This document shows, piece by piece, positions 21,631 through 32,345 of a stretch of 64,000 nt of DNA; positions within the stretch are counted from its first letter, which is position 1; each line of letters begins with the position of its first letter. The notes beneath the pieces were generated by a model that worked only from the letters and a program-made list of their open reading frames with translations, had not been told where the DNA came from and searched no databases. A program made the translations under genes and the position numbers. The DNA is from Cordylochernes scorpioides (lineage: Eukaryota; Arthropoda; Arachnida; Pseudoscorpiones; Chernetidae): positions 5,258,019-5,322,018 of the forward strand of contig CP092872.1 of the NCBI GenBank assembly GCA_030710605.1, written 5' to 3'.

Positions 21631-22353
21631 TGTGATGAGATCCTGTCGACTCTCGCTATAGCTGTGGTAACCGAGGGTCAAACCAGTAGTAACTGAGAGG
21701 GACAGTCAGGGCGTGGAGAGTTTTCCGAGACCTCTCTGCACCTTGGAGGACCTTTAACAGTCCTTACAGAGTACAGGCAGTTGTGGTTGAGGCAGAGTGG
21801 AAAGCTTGGGAATGTCCACACACAAAAAACGAAGAGACACAGTTGTAGTAGGAAAGTTCTATGAACAGATAGAAGTCGAGCTAAGAGCAAGATGGAGATA
21901 AAAAGAATTCTTACTGTTCTACATGGTCGATGAGGTGGACCTGGGTACAACCGACAAGGGCTCACGCCGATGGTAAAGTGACTATGATTTCAGCTAAAAC
22001 CGAGGTTTTATATACCTTTGCCGAGGAGGGAGACATGCGAGAATTTGGACTTTGAACGGGTCCAAAGGGCATGGGGCGTCTGCGCTATTCTGCACCCTTT
22101 GACCTTGATGGCAACGACTTGCCAAATTCTTCTTTAGGGTTGTTGGATTTCTATCTCGATCTCTTAGCTCAGCTCTTAATCTATTACATAGTTTTATTTA
22201 TCCATCCTCAGTTTGTACAAAGTACATTACATATGGTGATGCAATGACACATGTCAATCATGCGTATAATTATTTATAGATGTGTTTCTATATACAACAT
22301 GACAATCTTGTTATAAGTATTATACAATATGGGGTTGTTGGTTTAAATTACCA
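21631..22353 (-). mobile_element. Putative solo LTR (family G), copy 2
   Basis: Reverse copy of 7104-7793. On the minus strand it begins TGGTAATTTAAACCAACAAC, has a TATA-like GGTATATAAAACC and ends GACAGGATCTCATCACA. The last 26 bp are tandemly repeated. Divergence from copy 1 is substantial, so the insertions are old. Confidence 0.55.
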
Positions 22354-22370
22354 TATATATTGAATTGAAT

Positions 22371-22500
22371 ACGAAAATTTAAATTCGCCAATATTTCGGT
22401 TGGTAAAGCATTAACAAAGGTTGTCGTTCAGCCAACCGAAAAATTGACAAATATATCTTTGTATTTAATCCAATATATGCCCTTTTGTTATCTAAACTTA
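22371..22500. mobile_element. Family E foldback, short form
   Basis: CGCCAATATTTCGGTTGG at the left and CCAACCGAAAAATTGAC at the right, closing at CCAATATATGCCCTTTTGTTA. The central part of the arms is deleted. Confidence 0.6.
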
Positions 22501-24156
22501 TAGGTATGAAGAAAAACCAAGACTTGAAGGTGAAAGTTATTAACAATGTTATAAAATAAATAAAGCTTCCAGGGTTAAGTTTCTTGTTCAACTTTTTATT
22601 TTCCATCTTTAGGACTTGTCAGTCCTTCAACAGGATTATCACGTTAACAAATTAATAATAAATATTATTTTTATATACAATGTGCTTGGTTACCATTATT
22701 GTCATCTGGAATCTCAGAATATTCAAACACCATAAAAGAATGAAAGTCATATATTGAAAACATAATTCTTATTTAAGATTTCCAAGACGTCATGATTGTG
22801 AAAGTTGGTGTAACTTCCCTGATGGCAGAGCCTAGTGTTCTACACGAGTTATAACCTAGTCAAATCACTGAAACCTAAGACAATTGTGTCCCCAAATCTC
22901 AAAATAATCATAAAAACATATTTATTGAAAATAAACGTAGGTTCTTCGTCACTTTAGGAACAAAATTCTGTCAGCCATTTTCCTTCATTGTCAAACATCT
23001 TCCTTCCGAGGAGTTGAAACCTGGGTACTGTCAATCTACACAACTACGATCAAGGATCGAATTCTGCAAAAAGCTCGTTTTTATATTAATTTGTCTCAAT
23101 ATTACAATCAAAGATAGAGGCTGCCTGGCCAGGGCATTCATAAAAAGGTTTATACTAGTCGAAATATCTTTAATTTTAAGAATTACAATCAAAGATATTT
23201 TCTTTGTTATGTTTCTAAGTGGAAAAGAATGAAATGGACATTTAAACTAAATAATTTTAAGAATTATAAACGGCTATGCATTGAACTACAGAGATTTATT
23301 ATAAATACAAGTTATTAGTTAGTAAGTACCATTTGCCTGATCAGATGCCTGTTTGTTAATATTTAAAATTATTTTGATTTTCACCTTTTTACTCTTCTAC
23401 AAAAAATAATATTGTCACAAAGTATTTATTATTTTATTAACAGAGTATCATTTTTTATGTTTATATTTTGTTACTCTGTAAACTTCCCTCATTGTTTATC
23501 TTTTGTTTATCATTCATAGTTTGTTCTTGTCTTAAATAAATTGCTGTGTTATTCTGAAGTTTGTCTTTCCTAATTTTCCACGTGGCAATGTCTTAAAAAA
23601 AAAAGTGAATATGTTCTGTTTTGATAAATTGCTAAAAATAAATCTGAAAATAAGAGTTCACCAATAAATCGGTGCAAAAGAAATAAATAAAAGAACTTCT
23701 ATAATTAAAATCACATTGCCAATGAAAAAAAAAAGAAGGTTTCTTTAAAGTTTAATTTTGTTTGAAATTAATTTAAAAATTTCTCGGAAAGTGATTCTCA
23801 GCAAGGCGGGTCATGAATATACATGGCGATCCTGAATAATTCAACGAAAGGCTGCACACACACACTGAGCAATCAATAAACAGACTTGTTTTCATCCAGG
23901 TGGGTACTTGAAGGTATGCAAATTGGGAGGAAATACATTCGTCTGCCACCTTCACGGACTGAAAACTCCTGTTTGTTCAACTCTTCTTTCTTTTATCTCG
24001 GTACATTTCCAGCTTCGTCAGGATTCTGAATCTTTACAAAAAATTGTTGAAATATTTGTATATTTTTAATTATATAAATACATATATATATGTCGTAATT
24101 TGTATAATTTCAAATATGTATAATTTCTGTTTACCAAAATAAATATGTCTTATTCT
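22501..24156. other. AT-rich sequence, no gene seen
   Basis: Short open frames occur (22379-22606, 23014-23232, 23773-23955) without domains. GATGGCAGAGCCTAGTG at 22822 may be a remnant of a family F end. Otherwise nothing recognisable. Confidence 0.5.
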
Positions 24157-24522
24157 TTCTTATCTCCACTCAATCATATTAGAATGTCAAGCTTGTAAAG
24201 CTTGAGAGTGTCTGTTGACAAGCATCATGACTGGGTGAAGTAGAATGCGTCTCCCTTTGTCATTAAGACTGGGAGCACTACTCAGTGGCAGGCCGACTTA
24301 GCTATAAAATAAATGGCCGTCTCTGACATAAGGAACAGACGCCATGTGCAGCCGCTCCTAACATGGAGTACAAACGCTGCTCATCCTGTATCCCTGGATC
24401 TGGAGCCCTTACAGGGTACTATCAGCCAGGCCAGCTGAGCCCAGGTTTTTTAGCGAGCTTGTTACTGCTCCCCCTCCTCCTTTTTCATCCGGACTTGGGA
24501 CCGGCAAAGGCGGAGTTAAAAT
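24157..24522 (+). mobile_element. LINE 3' end, same family as 2530-3010
   Basis: CTTATCTCCACTCAATCATA, GACTGGGAGCACTACTCAG, CGCTCCTAACATGGAG, CTGAGCCCAGGTTTTTTAG, CATCCGGACTTGGGACC. It is interrupted at about 24181-24227 by a 47-bp stretch absent from the other copies. No RNase H part is left. Confidence 0.65.
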
Positions 24523-24814
24523 AAGTATGCAAATATGTTAAGCTTGTGTTAAAATGCAAATATGCAAATTCATCCATCTATAAAAATTACAAAATTAAAC
24601 GTGGCAGACACATCGTGGGCGAATGCTACGGCACGTCGCGGGTGCGCTGCTCACTTGGCTGGAACTATTTCTTGGGAATGCATGCATGACAAAATGCATG
24701 ACAAGACTAAAAACAAAATTAAAACTGAAAGGTTGATTTTCTCAAACAGAAAAGAAAATCTAAAATGAATTCACAAAAATTATTGAATTATATATAGGTG
24801 TCCTTGTTATATAC

Positions 24815-25010
24815 AAATTCGCACATTTCTTCAATGGGATAAAAATGATTACTTCTGTAGCTGTGATAGATTGGACATTCTATCAATAAATGTACTGAGT
24901 TTTGGTTTTATTTTCCACAGAAGCAGCTAGGATCACCCGTTGCCCCAATTTTAGCCAGAAATTCTCCGAAATTACCATGATTTATAAATTAAATGTCGTT
25001 TTTTATTCTA
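24815..25010 (-). pseudogene. LINE ORF2 C-terminal zinc-knuckle relic
   Basis: The minus strand encodes INHGNFGEFLAKIGATGD, then SCFCGK, a stop, then NSVHLLIECPIYHSYR. This is the GHGxF...CxCG...HLLxECPxY pattern found near the C-terminus of many LINE ORF2 proteins. A stop and no upstream reverse transcriptase make it a fragment. Confidence 0.65.
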
Positions 25011-25204
25011 TTAATGATTTTATATATTGATATTTTTGGTAGCAAAGCGTTTTCCGAATCTCAAAGAGAAATATCGAAAGATAGTGATAACTATTTGATC
25101 CAAAATCATTATTAATGAGAAAATGTTCAAATGGAGATTGGCCTATATATGACAAGATTAAAAATATAGGTTAATATAATTAAATAAACTTTTATTTTTA
25201 TTTT

Positions 25205-25560
25205 CAACATGGCTCTATAACGGTATCGCTTCTTTAACGACCACATCTTTAAAACGGTATCGTCTCTTTAATGACTAGATCTCTATAACGACCACACCTC
25301 TTTAATGAAAACGCATCTTTGACGGCCACGCCTCTTTAACGACCACGCCTCTTTATAAACCACATCTCTTTAATGACAACACCCTGTATACAATCACGTC
25401 TATTTAACAACCACGCTTCTTTAACGACCATGCCTCTTTAACGACCACGCCTTTTCAACGGCTAAAGGATTTTAAATAGTATAACTCGTTTACAACCACA
25501 CCTCTTCAAAGAGGCTACACCTATTTTTGCATTCACACCTCTTTAATGACCTGATTACTT
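25205..25560. repeat. Degenerate ~18-bp tandem repeat
   Basis: Repeated CTCTTTAACGACCACGC with many variants (TCTTTAATGAAAACGCA, TCTTTAACGACCATGCC). Unit length drifts around 17-19 bp. Confidence 0.75.
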
Positions 25561-26146
25561 AAACACTTCCCTCGTTAATTATATATTGCTTTAAGTAAAC
25601 TTAGTAGAATGGTTTAAATGGGTTTCACCTGAAACCACACACACTACCCCCGTTGTCAGAGAGAGAGATTTGAGATTGAAACTACTTTTATTATATCGTT
25701 TATATGAGAATAAATAAGAATAAAAAGGATATATGGATAAATAAATATAAAATTGATGAATATACATATAAGATATTTAAAATATTTTTGACGCGCGTAT
25801 CATTATTTTTTATATCAAACACATTTCTACTGCCCTTATACTGAATGGTATATTGTTTATCGTTGGCAGTACCTTCATTAATATATATATATATATTTCA
25901 ATTATCCCTAGTTCACGTGGTACTGCTTCTACTGTAAGTACACCACATATCTACACACGTGCAAAGCAGTTCGACCTTTGCACTTACAAATCTGCCAGAG
26001 CCCCGTTTGGTTACTTACACTCGCTGGTGAGGTTGGACTTTTGCAAGAATCGGAGAGCCATTGGAGCATTTTATTTATTATAAAAAGGTGTGCAATGCGG
26101 GATACGGTCCCGAGTCATAACGGTCCAAAACTAAAGGTTTAGACCA

Positions 26147-26836
26147 AGCATGTCAAACTCAAATCCTAACACGGGCCAAATAAAAAAGCAATAAGATTAT
26201 GGGGGCCGCAAAAAAAAAAGAAAACAAGTAATTAAATTTTTATAGTAACATTTATGTAGGTTTATTTTAAAAAATACTAATAAGAAAAAAGAAAGTAAAG
26301 TTAATATTTTCTCCCTGATATTTGGCATCTCTTTTCTGCTACCATCTTTCCTACTTCGGGGGAAATCTTGTTCGCAGTGATTAATTTTAAAACTGACCCA
26401 AGGTGAACGTCAGTAATCCTCGATCTGATTGGAGTCTTATTTCCTTTCATAAGTGAAAATAACTGCTCGCACCGATAAATACTTCCAAACATGGACATAA
26501 TTTCATATGCTAATTTTCGAGTGTTTTCAAATCTGGCTGGCAAATATTTGTAAAATTCAGAAACGCCAACTTCAATGAATTTTGCCTTTGAATCTGAATC
26601 GCACTGGATATCTATTACCTCCATTTGCATATGATTAGGTACCGATTCTATATTTATCGAGAAAATCGAAGAAAACAAAGTAAACTTGCCTTTCAAAGAT
26701 TTGAAATCAGAAAACCTTGTTTCAAATTCATTTCTAAGACTAAATTATCAAAATATATTATTAAAATATATTGTCTGGTGGGCCGCAAATTTATTCGTTG
26801 TGGGCCGCATGAGGCCCGCGGGCCGCGAGTTTGACC
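26147..26836 (-). mobile_element. hAT transposon, internally deleted
   Basis: The ends match inverted: CATGTCAAACTC at the left and GAGTTTGACC at the right, with GGCCGCATGAGGCCCGCGG beside the right end. Inside is the C-terminal part of a hAT transposase. The left-terminal bases AGCATG have no mirror at the right, so the right tip is probably lost. Confidence 0.75.
26301..26744 (-). pseudogene. hAT transposase C-terminal fragment
   Basis: Open on the minus strand after a stop at about 26747: FSLRNEFETRFSDFKSLKGK, then LPARFENTRKLAYEIMSMFG, SIYRCEQLFSLMKGNKTP, HLGSVLKLITANKISP. The FGSIYRCEQLFSLMKxNK block and the following HL..L segment are the hAT dimerisation region, as in GTF2IRD2-like and ZBED-like proteins. 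About 147 residues remain of the several hundred expected, and the DDE core is gone. In cells this domain mediates transposase dimerisation; here the element is dead or dependent on others. Confidence 0.8.
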
Positions 26837-27110
26837 TCATAACGGTCGAAAACCAAAGGTTTAGACCACCGACCCCCTTCATTAAATTATCATGAATATT
26901 CCAAATATTTCTAAAATATTATTTTATTATTAATTTAGAACTGTCAAAAAGAATCTTTCCTTTTGTCCTCTCTATTTTAAGGATAAATGTTGTTGTTGTT
27001 TATTCCTCAAGTCGTTTAAACAATCTCCATTAGGTTCCATTGTCTCAGCTTTTCTATTATAGTCCTGGTGTTTTCCCAGACTTGGAAGATTTGATACAAT
27101 TGAATAGATG

Positions 27111-27439
27111 AAAATTCGAAACTATTTTAGACGCGAATGATTCTTTTTGATATTAAACAATTTCTACTGCCCTTACTGCAATGAAAAATTAATTGAAGGG
27201 CCTGGCTCATCAGTGGTGAATCCTCCCAGTGGTTTCGCCAGTTTAATCTACCATACCGCTGTTATATTACATTTTTGGAACTTCCTTTTATAGTGATACT
27301 GTTGGTAGACTCTTGGAATGGGTATTATTATAATTTTTCATTGCAGTAAGGGCAGTAAAAATTGTTTATTTTCAAAAAGAATCTCACGCGTCTAAATAGT
27401 TTCGAATTTTCATAACAGATGGCGCGCTAGTGCATCATG
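27111..27439. mobile_element. Family A foldback with 12-bp target duplication
   Basis: Flanked by ATTGAATAGATG (27099-27110) and ATTAAATAGATG (27440-27451), 11 of 12 identical. The left arm begins AAAATTCGAAACTATTTTAG and is mirrored at the right; only the right side carries the tail CATAACAGATGGCGCGCTAG. The A core is complete, with the permuted hammerhead at 27202-27260 on the minus strand. No coding sequence. Confidence 0.85.
27202..27260 (-). ncRNA. Permuted hammerhead motif, family A
   Basis: On the minus strand: AGCGGT-A-TGGTAG, ATTAAA, CTGGC-GAA-ACCACT, then CACCA-CTGATGA-GCCAG. Stem II is CTGGC/GCCAG, whereas the 57 kb copies have TTGGC/GCCAA, so one T:A pair is a C:G pair here and pairing is kept. 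Stem I keeps four pairs and stem III has one mismatch. The cleavage nucleotide would be A. Confidence 0.6.
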
Positions 27440-27451
27440 ATTAAATAGATG

Positions 27452-28194
27452 TTCAGGACTGGCAGGCTGGGAATTACATTAAATTAAGGATAAATAAATA
27501 GCAATATCGCTTATCAACTAAATATTTTCAATTTCAAATATTGTGTCAGCCTAATCCACATGTTGTTTCCACGGAGGTTGTAGCTAAGGATTACAGCCGT
27601 GCCTCCATAAATCTATGGCACCATTACCAAGGAACTGGATGAATTAATGCGATGGAGGATTAAGGAAAGGGCCTCGGAGACATAATGGGGCGGAAGGATT
27701 GTACAATCGCAAAAACTGAGGGTTTCCATGTGTGTGGCTAGGTTGTAATTATTTGACAGCGTCTAGGGTGCTATTAGAACACTTTCTGGGAAATGGCACT
27801 CACTTAAATCACTTTAGAAGTGATGCATTGGACGGCACATTAGCGTTTTTCTTACCTGGAGGTAATTTGTCAGGCGGTGGGTTTATGTGACAGGATTTAG
27901 CTGTGGATTCCTTGAACTCGTGGGATTATATAAACTGCTGTGAATTACTGAACCACTCTGATTTAACGTTAAAACGTTTAGCTTTTTTTAACGTTACCAT
28001 TTTTGGTCGCAACTGTTTTAAATTTTTAAACCTGTTGTGTAACCTCATTCAACAATTACATTATGATTGTTGACTCTCTCAACGTTACAATTTTGCTTGT
28101 GCTCTTTAATGTTAAAATTCTGTTTCTATTTCTTTAACGCGAAAATATTTATTGTTATCTTCACTAAATTGCAGTCATGGTGAAAATAATAAAC
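27452..28194. other. No gene seen
   Basis: A more GC-balanced stretch (27560-27950) with no domain in any frame, then a degenerate AACGTTAAAA-like repeat (27960-28160). Confidence 0.45.
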
Positions 28195-28430
28195 TTCGAA
28201 TTACAATTTACTTCAATTGTGCTAATGAAGAAAACATAATTTGAGAAAAGTACTGCCTGACATAAGGCGAGTAAAAAAATAAATAAATAAAAGACTTATT
28301 TACATAATTACAAAAGATTTGAGCCGGCCAACGGGAAACAACAGCAACGAAGTAAATAAAGAAAAGAGCGACCTCTGGCGGTCGATTTAACAGAGTATTT
28401 GAATCTATAAAATACAAATTTAAATAAAAG
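28195..28430 (-). repeat. Dispersed repeat family D, copy 2
   Basis: Reverse partner of 4154-4420 (GAGCCGGCCAACGGGAAACA, GACCTCTGGCGGTCGATTTA). Confidence 0.6.
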
Positions 28431-28730
28431 AATATTTTTATATAACATATATATATATACTATAACCCACATTTATAAAGGGACGTTTTAATCCCAAACG
28501 ATGACAATTAAGGTAGGTGGGACTGGAAGTTATAGGAAACTATGCAAATTTGTCAATTTATAAGCAGAACTCAGAGACATTTTCCAAACCATTAATTCAG
28601 CATCTGATGTAATCGTTGTAATAAATACCAGACGGTACCTTGTCATGTAGGGATGTTAGAGGTTTATTTGGAATGTTCTAAAATACTGTCACATATTTGA
28701 TTGCTATGTACTTTATCATAATTATTCTCA

Positions 28731-29024
28731 GGGGGTCGGTGAAAGGTTGGTCTAAACCGTTGGTTTTCGACTGCTACGACCCGGGTTCGATACCCGCATA
28801 CCCTAATTAAAAAAAATGCTCCAATGGCCCCCGAGCCTTGCGAAACTCCCACCCCACCAGCGAGTGCAAGTAACCAAACGGGGCTCTGGCATATTTGTAA
28901 GTGAAAAAGTCGAACTCCTTTTCACATGTGTAGACATGTGTTGCACTTACAGTAAAAGCAGTCGTCTTCTTCTACCCACCATGATGATCATGGCCTGTAC
29001 CACGTGTACTAGGGATAAGCAATA
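28731..29024 (+). mobile_element. tRNA-derived SINE (family S)
   Basis: Head GGGGGTCGGTGAAAGGTTGG, TCTAAACCGTTGG, GGGTTCGATACCCGCAT; body to GTACTAGGGATAAGCAA. The A-tail is replaced by TATATATA directly before the Tigger-like element. Confidence 0.8.
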
Positions 29025-29030
29025 TATATA

Positions 29031-29371
29031 CAGTGGACCCTCGGTTTACGAGCACCTTGGAGTACGAGCTTTTCGCAGTACGAGCAAAATTTTTTGAAAA
29101 ATTTTACCTCGGATTACGAGTGAAATTTCGCATTACGAGCAACTCGTGATGGTTGCCCGTAATCGTGATGGATGAAAATTCACTGGGATCCCTCCCTTCA
29201 GATCAGATTCGGGAAATATGTAAAATGTGGGAAACTGTGCAATTGTTCGTAGCAAGAATAATTGCCCGAGTTTCAATTATTAAAAATAAGAAATTAGTTT
29301 CGCACTACGAGCGTTTTGGAGTACGAGCATGGCTCTGGAACGGATTATGCTCGCAAACCGAGGGTCCACTG
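29031..29371 (+). mobile_element. Tigger/pogo-like MITE
   Basis: Terminal inverted repeats CAGTGGACCCTCGGTTTACG and the mirror CAAACCGAGGGTCCACTG lie between TA dinucleotides. The interior keeps a fragment SLPSDQIREICKMWETVQLF that resembles the C-terminal part of Tigger transposases (inference), so it is probably a deletion derivative of an autonomous copy. Confidence 0.8.
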
Positions 29372-29732
29372 TATATTCTTTGTTTTCTACAGCGTGCTAG
29401 CATTCAACGTATCCTTTTATAGTTTAATTACACAGATTATATCGGAAATAATGTACAATTTCCACCGAAATAATATCTCCGGTATAAATTTAAAAATTCC
29501 ATATTAATAGAATGAGACAGATGTTTACTACTTCGCTAGTATTGCCTCAGGATCTGCGTGTTGAAGGGCATGTTAGCCTGAAATCTTGAGAAATTGAATA
29601 ATTATGAAAAGAAACGAAATCCTTGATTCCTTATTGAACAATCATTAAGGCGTTATTGTTCATTTTTAAAATATTCACACCCATATTCTACAAAATTTAT
29701 TTTGTCCATAATATAAATATCTATAAATGAAT

Positions 29733-30400
29733 ATAAAGCATATATTGAATATGAATTTATTATTCAACTAATATTTCTAGGGGCAACACGCCTCTCTTTA
29801 TCAAGGCTTTGATTTAAACTAAATAACGAGGGTATGTGATCCACTCATGCTATACAAGTTCAAAGTAAGAAACTATCTGATGAATATATTTTATATATAG
29901 TGAAATTTTCATCAGATAGTTTCATACTTTGATCTTGTATACCCCAACTGCCAAGATGAAGACCAAACCGTAGACCACCTCCTCTTCACTTGCCCAACCT
30001 TCCAATACCAAAGATTCCAGACAGCCACTCTCCTAGGTATCATCAACATATGTCCAGCATCCCTAGAAAATCTCCCAAGAAAGAAATCTGCCTGGCGACA
30101 CCTCATTAATTGGACTTCCACTGGCATTGTATATAAATCCAAGAAGACTTAGGTCAGAAGGACATCCCGGGTAGTTGGCGACTTCTGTACGCTCCAGGAA
30201 CCTGGGTTACTTAAATAAATAATAATAATGATCTTGTATAGCATGAGTGGATCCCATACCCACGTGATTTAGTTCAAATCAAAGAAAAGCCTTGATAAAG
30301 AGAGGCGTGTTGCCCCTAGATATTGTTTGATTAATAAATTTAGATCCAATATATGCTTTATATTTTTTTTAGAGATATTATTATGGATTGCTCAATCTTT
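29733..30400. mobile_element. Family E variant foldback, split by a LINE
   Basis: The left arm (AAAGCATATATTGAA, GGGGCAACACGCCTCTCTTT, CACTCATGCTATACAAG) is mirrored on the right (CTTGTATAGCATGAGTGG, AAAGAGAGGCGTGTTGCCCC, CCAATATATGCTTTAT). The one-sided tail ATGGATTGCTC is at the right end. A LINE fragment (29942-30228) sits in the right arm. Confidence 0.8.
29942..30228 (+). pseudogene. 5'-truncated LINE insertion, zinc-knuckle end
   Basis: Flanked by a 12-bp duplication TGATCTTGTATA (29930-29941, 30229-30240). It encodes PNCQDEDQTVDHLLFTCPT, then QRFQTATLLG and PRKKSAWRHL, to a stop at 30150. The pattern is CxxC...H..FxC of LINE ORF2 C-termini. The first Cys of the knuckle is cut off exactly at the insertion point. 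A 3' UTR and an (AAT)n tail follow. A relative lies at 35515-35940. Confidence 0.85.
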
Positions 30401-30479
30401 AAAAAATATAAATATATATCAAATATTTTCTCCCCATTGAATATAACAAAATATTTTTAAAATTTAATTCTGTTGACGT

Positions 30480-30620
30480 TATGTGGCGCTGAGTTTGTTG
30501 TTGACACACATTAAATATGTTATAATACCTTGATAAAGGTTGGTGTTCAGCCAACTGAAATATTGGTAAAATAAATGATATTTTGATCCAATATATGCCT
30601 TTTTAATTAAAAACAATTAA
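30480..30620 (+). mobile_element. Family E half-element
   Basis: TGGCGCTGAGTTTGTTG, CCTTGATAAAGGTTGG, CCAACTGAAATATTGG and CCAATATATGCCTTTTTAA. The hairpin and GAAA motif lies at 30527-30566 with core TTGATAAA. Confidence 0.65.
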
Positions 30621-30823
30621 TATGTAGAAAAAGGGAAGAATCTTTATTGTAATCTTGTATAATTATATAATGGGATAATAGAAATAGCATTTCGTAATTT
30701 TTAAAGGTGAATACTCAGATAAGTGACCTTTCATTGGAAGTTGAATTTGATCAGTTCAAGTCATATCTTCATTTTATAAAAGTGGCTAATATGAGAGATG
30801 GCCGCTTAATAGAGGTTTTTTAA

Positions 30824-31022
30824 TAGAGGTTTGCCATCCTCGCCGCGGTGAAATACAAGATCTACGGCTTCTTTGTAGGAGTGGAGATGGAAGGTGTCAG
30901 GGACGAGCTGACTATGTCAAACACGTCCCTCCGCAGGTGGTGGAGGTCTCCTATCTGATTCAAATTTCTTTTCCCTCAATCTCTGTAAGCTATAGAGATT
31001 TGAATAAAAATTGTTGTTGTTG
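30824..31022 (+). mobile_element. LINE 3' end with (TTG)n tail
   Basis: Bounded by a 14-bp duplication TAGAGGTTTTTTAA (30810-30823, 31023-31036) and ending AATAAAAATTGTTGTTG. Only untranslated 3' sequence remains. The (TTG)n tail matches that of the LINEs at 36345-37648 and 39640-40255. Confidence 0.75.
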
Positions 31023-31036
31023 TAGAGGTTTTTTAA

Positions 31037-31739
31037 AACTCTAATTCTAAAGAATCATCTATGAGAAATAAATAATAAATAAATAGTTTTATAAATATAG
31101 TACCTGAAGCGTTCGTAAATTCAACACTCACGAAAAAAATTCTATTCAAATTACATATTTATTATTTGTTTGAATGTATATGGAAATAGAGAAGACCTAT
31201 TTCCTTGTTTTTGTCGTAAACGGTAAATATCTCGGTCCCATCCCTATTTCGTCCGAGTAAATAAAGAAAAAAAAAGGCAAATTGAAAATAAATAGAAAAT
31301 TGATTTGAATTTAAATATTTTTTCAGTCAGACGATGCTGAAATGGAACGCGAGTAGAATATTGAAAGAACCAATTTGAGGAAGGTTTTTTATCTCTTAAG
31401 ATTTTTTACCAAATGTCTCACATAAACTTCCATTTAAATCTCACTGATAAATTCTGTTTATGAGCTACTAGCGCTTAAAGGGATAAGTCTCCTAGATAGC
31501 CAATAGAAACCCGGGATTTGGTTGTAAACATCCGGTTGTAGATATCTTTTGGTTTGTTTTAGAAGTATTTTCGAATATTTATTTTGTATTTAAACCCGAA
31601 AAATTACTATTTTTGTTTATATGTTTAGACATGTATAAGTATGAATAGATATGTATTGATATATATAAATTATTTTTAAATGTGTTTTATAATTTTTGGA
31701 TTTTTTTATAGTTTGGAAGGATAAAAAGAAAAATATATA
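31037..31739. other. AT-rich sequence, no feature seen
   Basis: No motif or repeat match. Confidence 0.5.
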
Positions 31740-31970
31740 TAATATTTAATTATATTAAACACAACAAATAGGTATATCCTGACCTCTAGCATAAGCATTT
31801 TTTAGATGCCAGAACGCCATCTAGTGGAACAAAAATCAACTAAACGTTGATTTTAACCTGTTTCTTGATATTTGGCCGATTCATTTTCTTGATAAATTAA
31901 GAAAAGACAACCACGAAGCTGTTTCGAGCTGTTTGCCTTCGTCAGGGTGGTGCAGCGTGCTCTGCAATCT
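31740..31970 (-). mobile_element. Family F element
   Basis: GTATATCCTGACCTCTAGC, GCCAGAACGCCATCTAGTGG, TTTCTTGATAAATTAAGAAA, shared with 6480 and 53915. The right part holds a hammerhead-like motif on the minus strand. Confidence 0.6.
31905..31962 (-). ncRNA. Decayed type I hammerhead, family F
   Basis: On the minus strand: CACCACC, CTGACGAA, GGC-AAACA-GCT, CGAAAC, AGCTTC, GTGG. The CUGACGA and GAAAC cores are intact, but stem II has one mismatch and stem I pairs only with a skipped C. Confidence 0.5.
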
Positions 31971-32029
31971 AAATTTGGTAAATATATTAAAGTTTATTTT
32001 GTACTTAAAATAGAACAATTCATTCTTAA

Positions 32030-32190
32030 ATCATTAGATAATAAAAAGGCATATATTGGATCGAATAAAATATTTTTTTGTCAAGTGTTATTAACACTAT
32101 GCGGCGCTGAGTTTGTGTATACAAAAATGTAATGCCTCGATATAGGTTGGCGTTCAGCCAATCGAAATATTGGCAAATAAATCTTTTTTT
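32030..32190 (+). mobile_element. Family E element, rearranged
   Basis: AGATAATAAAAAGGCATATA at the left, then GCGGCGCTGAGTTTGTGTAT, and GCCTCGATATAGGTTGGCGT to CCAATCGAAATATTGGC (32134-32174). The tail precedes it at about 32010-32035. Confidence 0.6.
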
Positions 32191-32245
32191 CCTATCTATT
32201 TTTTCAAGTATATATATATACAACCTGAATCTGCCAGTAGTATAA

Positions 32246-32345
32246 NNNNNNNNNNNNNNNNNNNNNNNNNNNNNNNNNNNNNNNNNNNNNNNNNNNNNNN
32301 NNNNNNNNNNNNNNNNNNNNNNNNNNNNNNNNNNNNNNNNNNNNN
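32246..32345. other. Assembly gap (100 N)
   Basis: Placeholder of unknown true length. The sequence at its right edge (ACTGTGTGCCTAGAAAGATT) recurs at 33911 beside the exon-like ORF. Confidence 0.98.

Larger units (their letters stand above)
25785..26872 (-). mobile_element. SINE (family S) split by a hAT insertion
   Basis: A family A scrap (GCGCGTATCATTATT...CTACTGCCCTTA) precedes the reversed SINE from about 25895 (TATCCCTAGTTCACGTGG) to its tRNA-like head at 26146. The head restarts after the hAT at 26837. The 32 bases on either side of the insert (26115-26146, 26837-26868; TCATAACGGTC-AAAAC-AAAGGTTTAGACCA) are the same apart from two changes. That is far longer than the 8-bp duplication normal for hAT. 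Confidence 0.7.
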
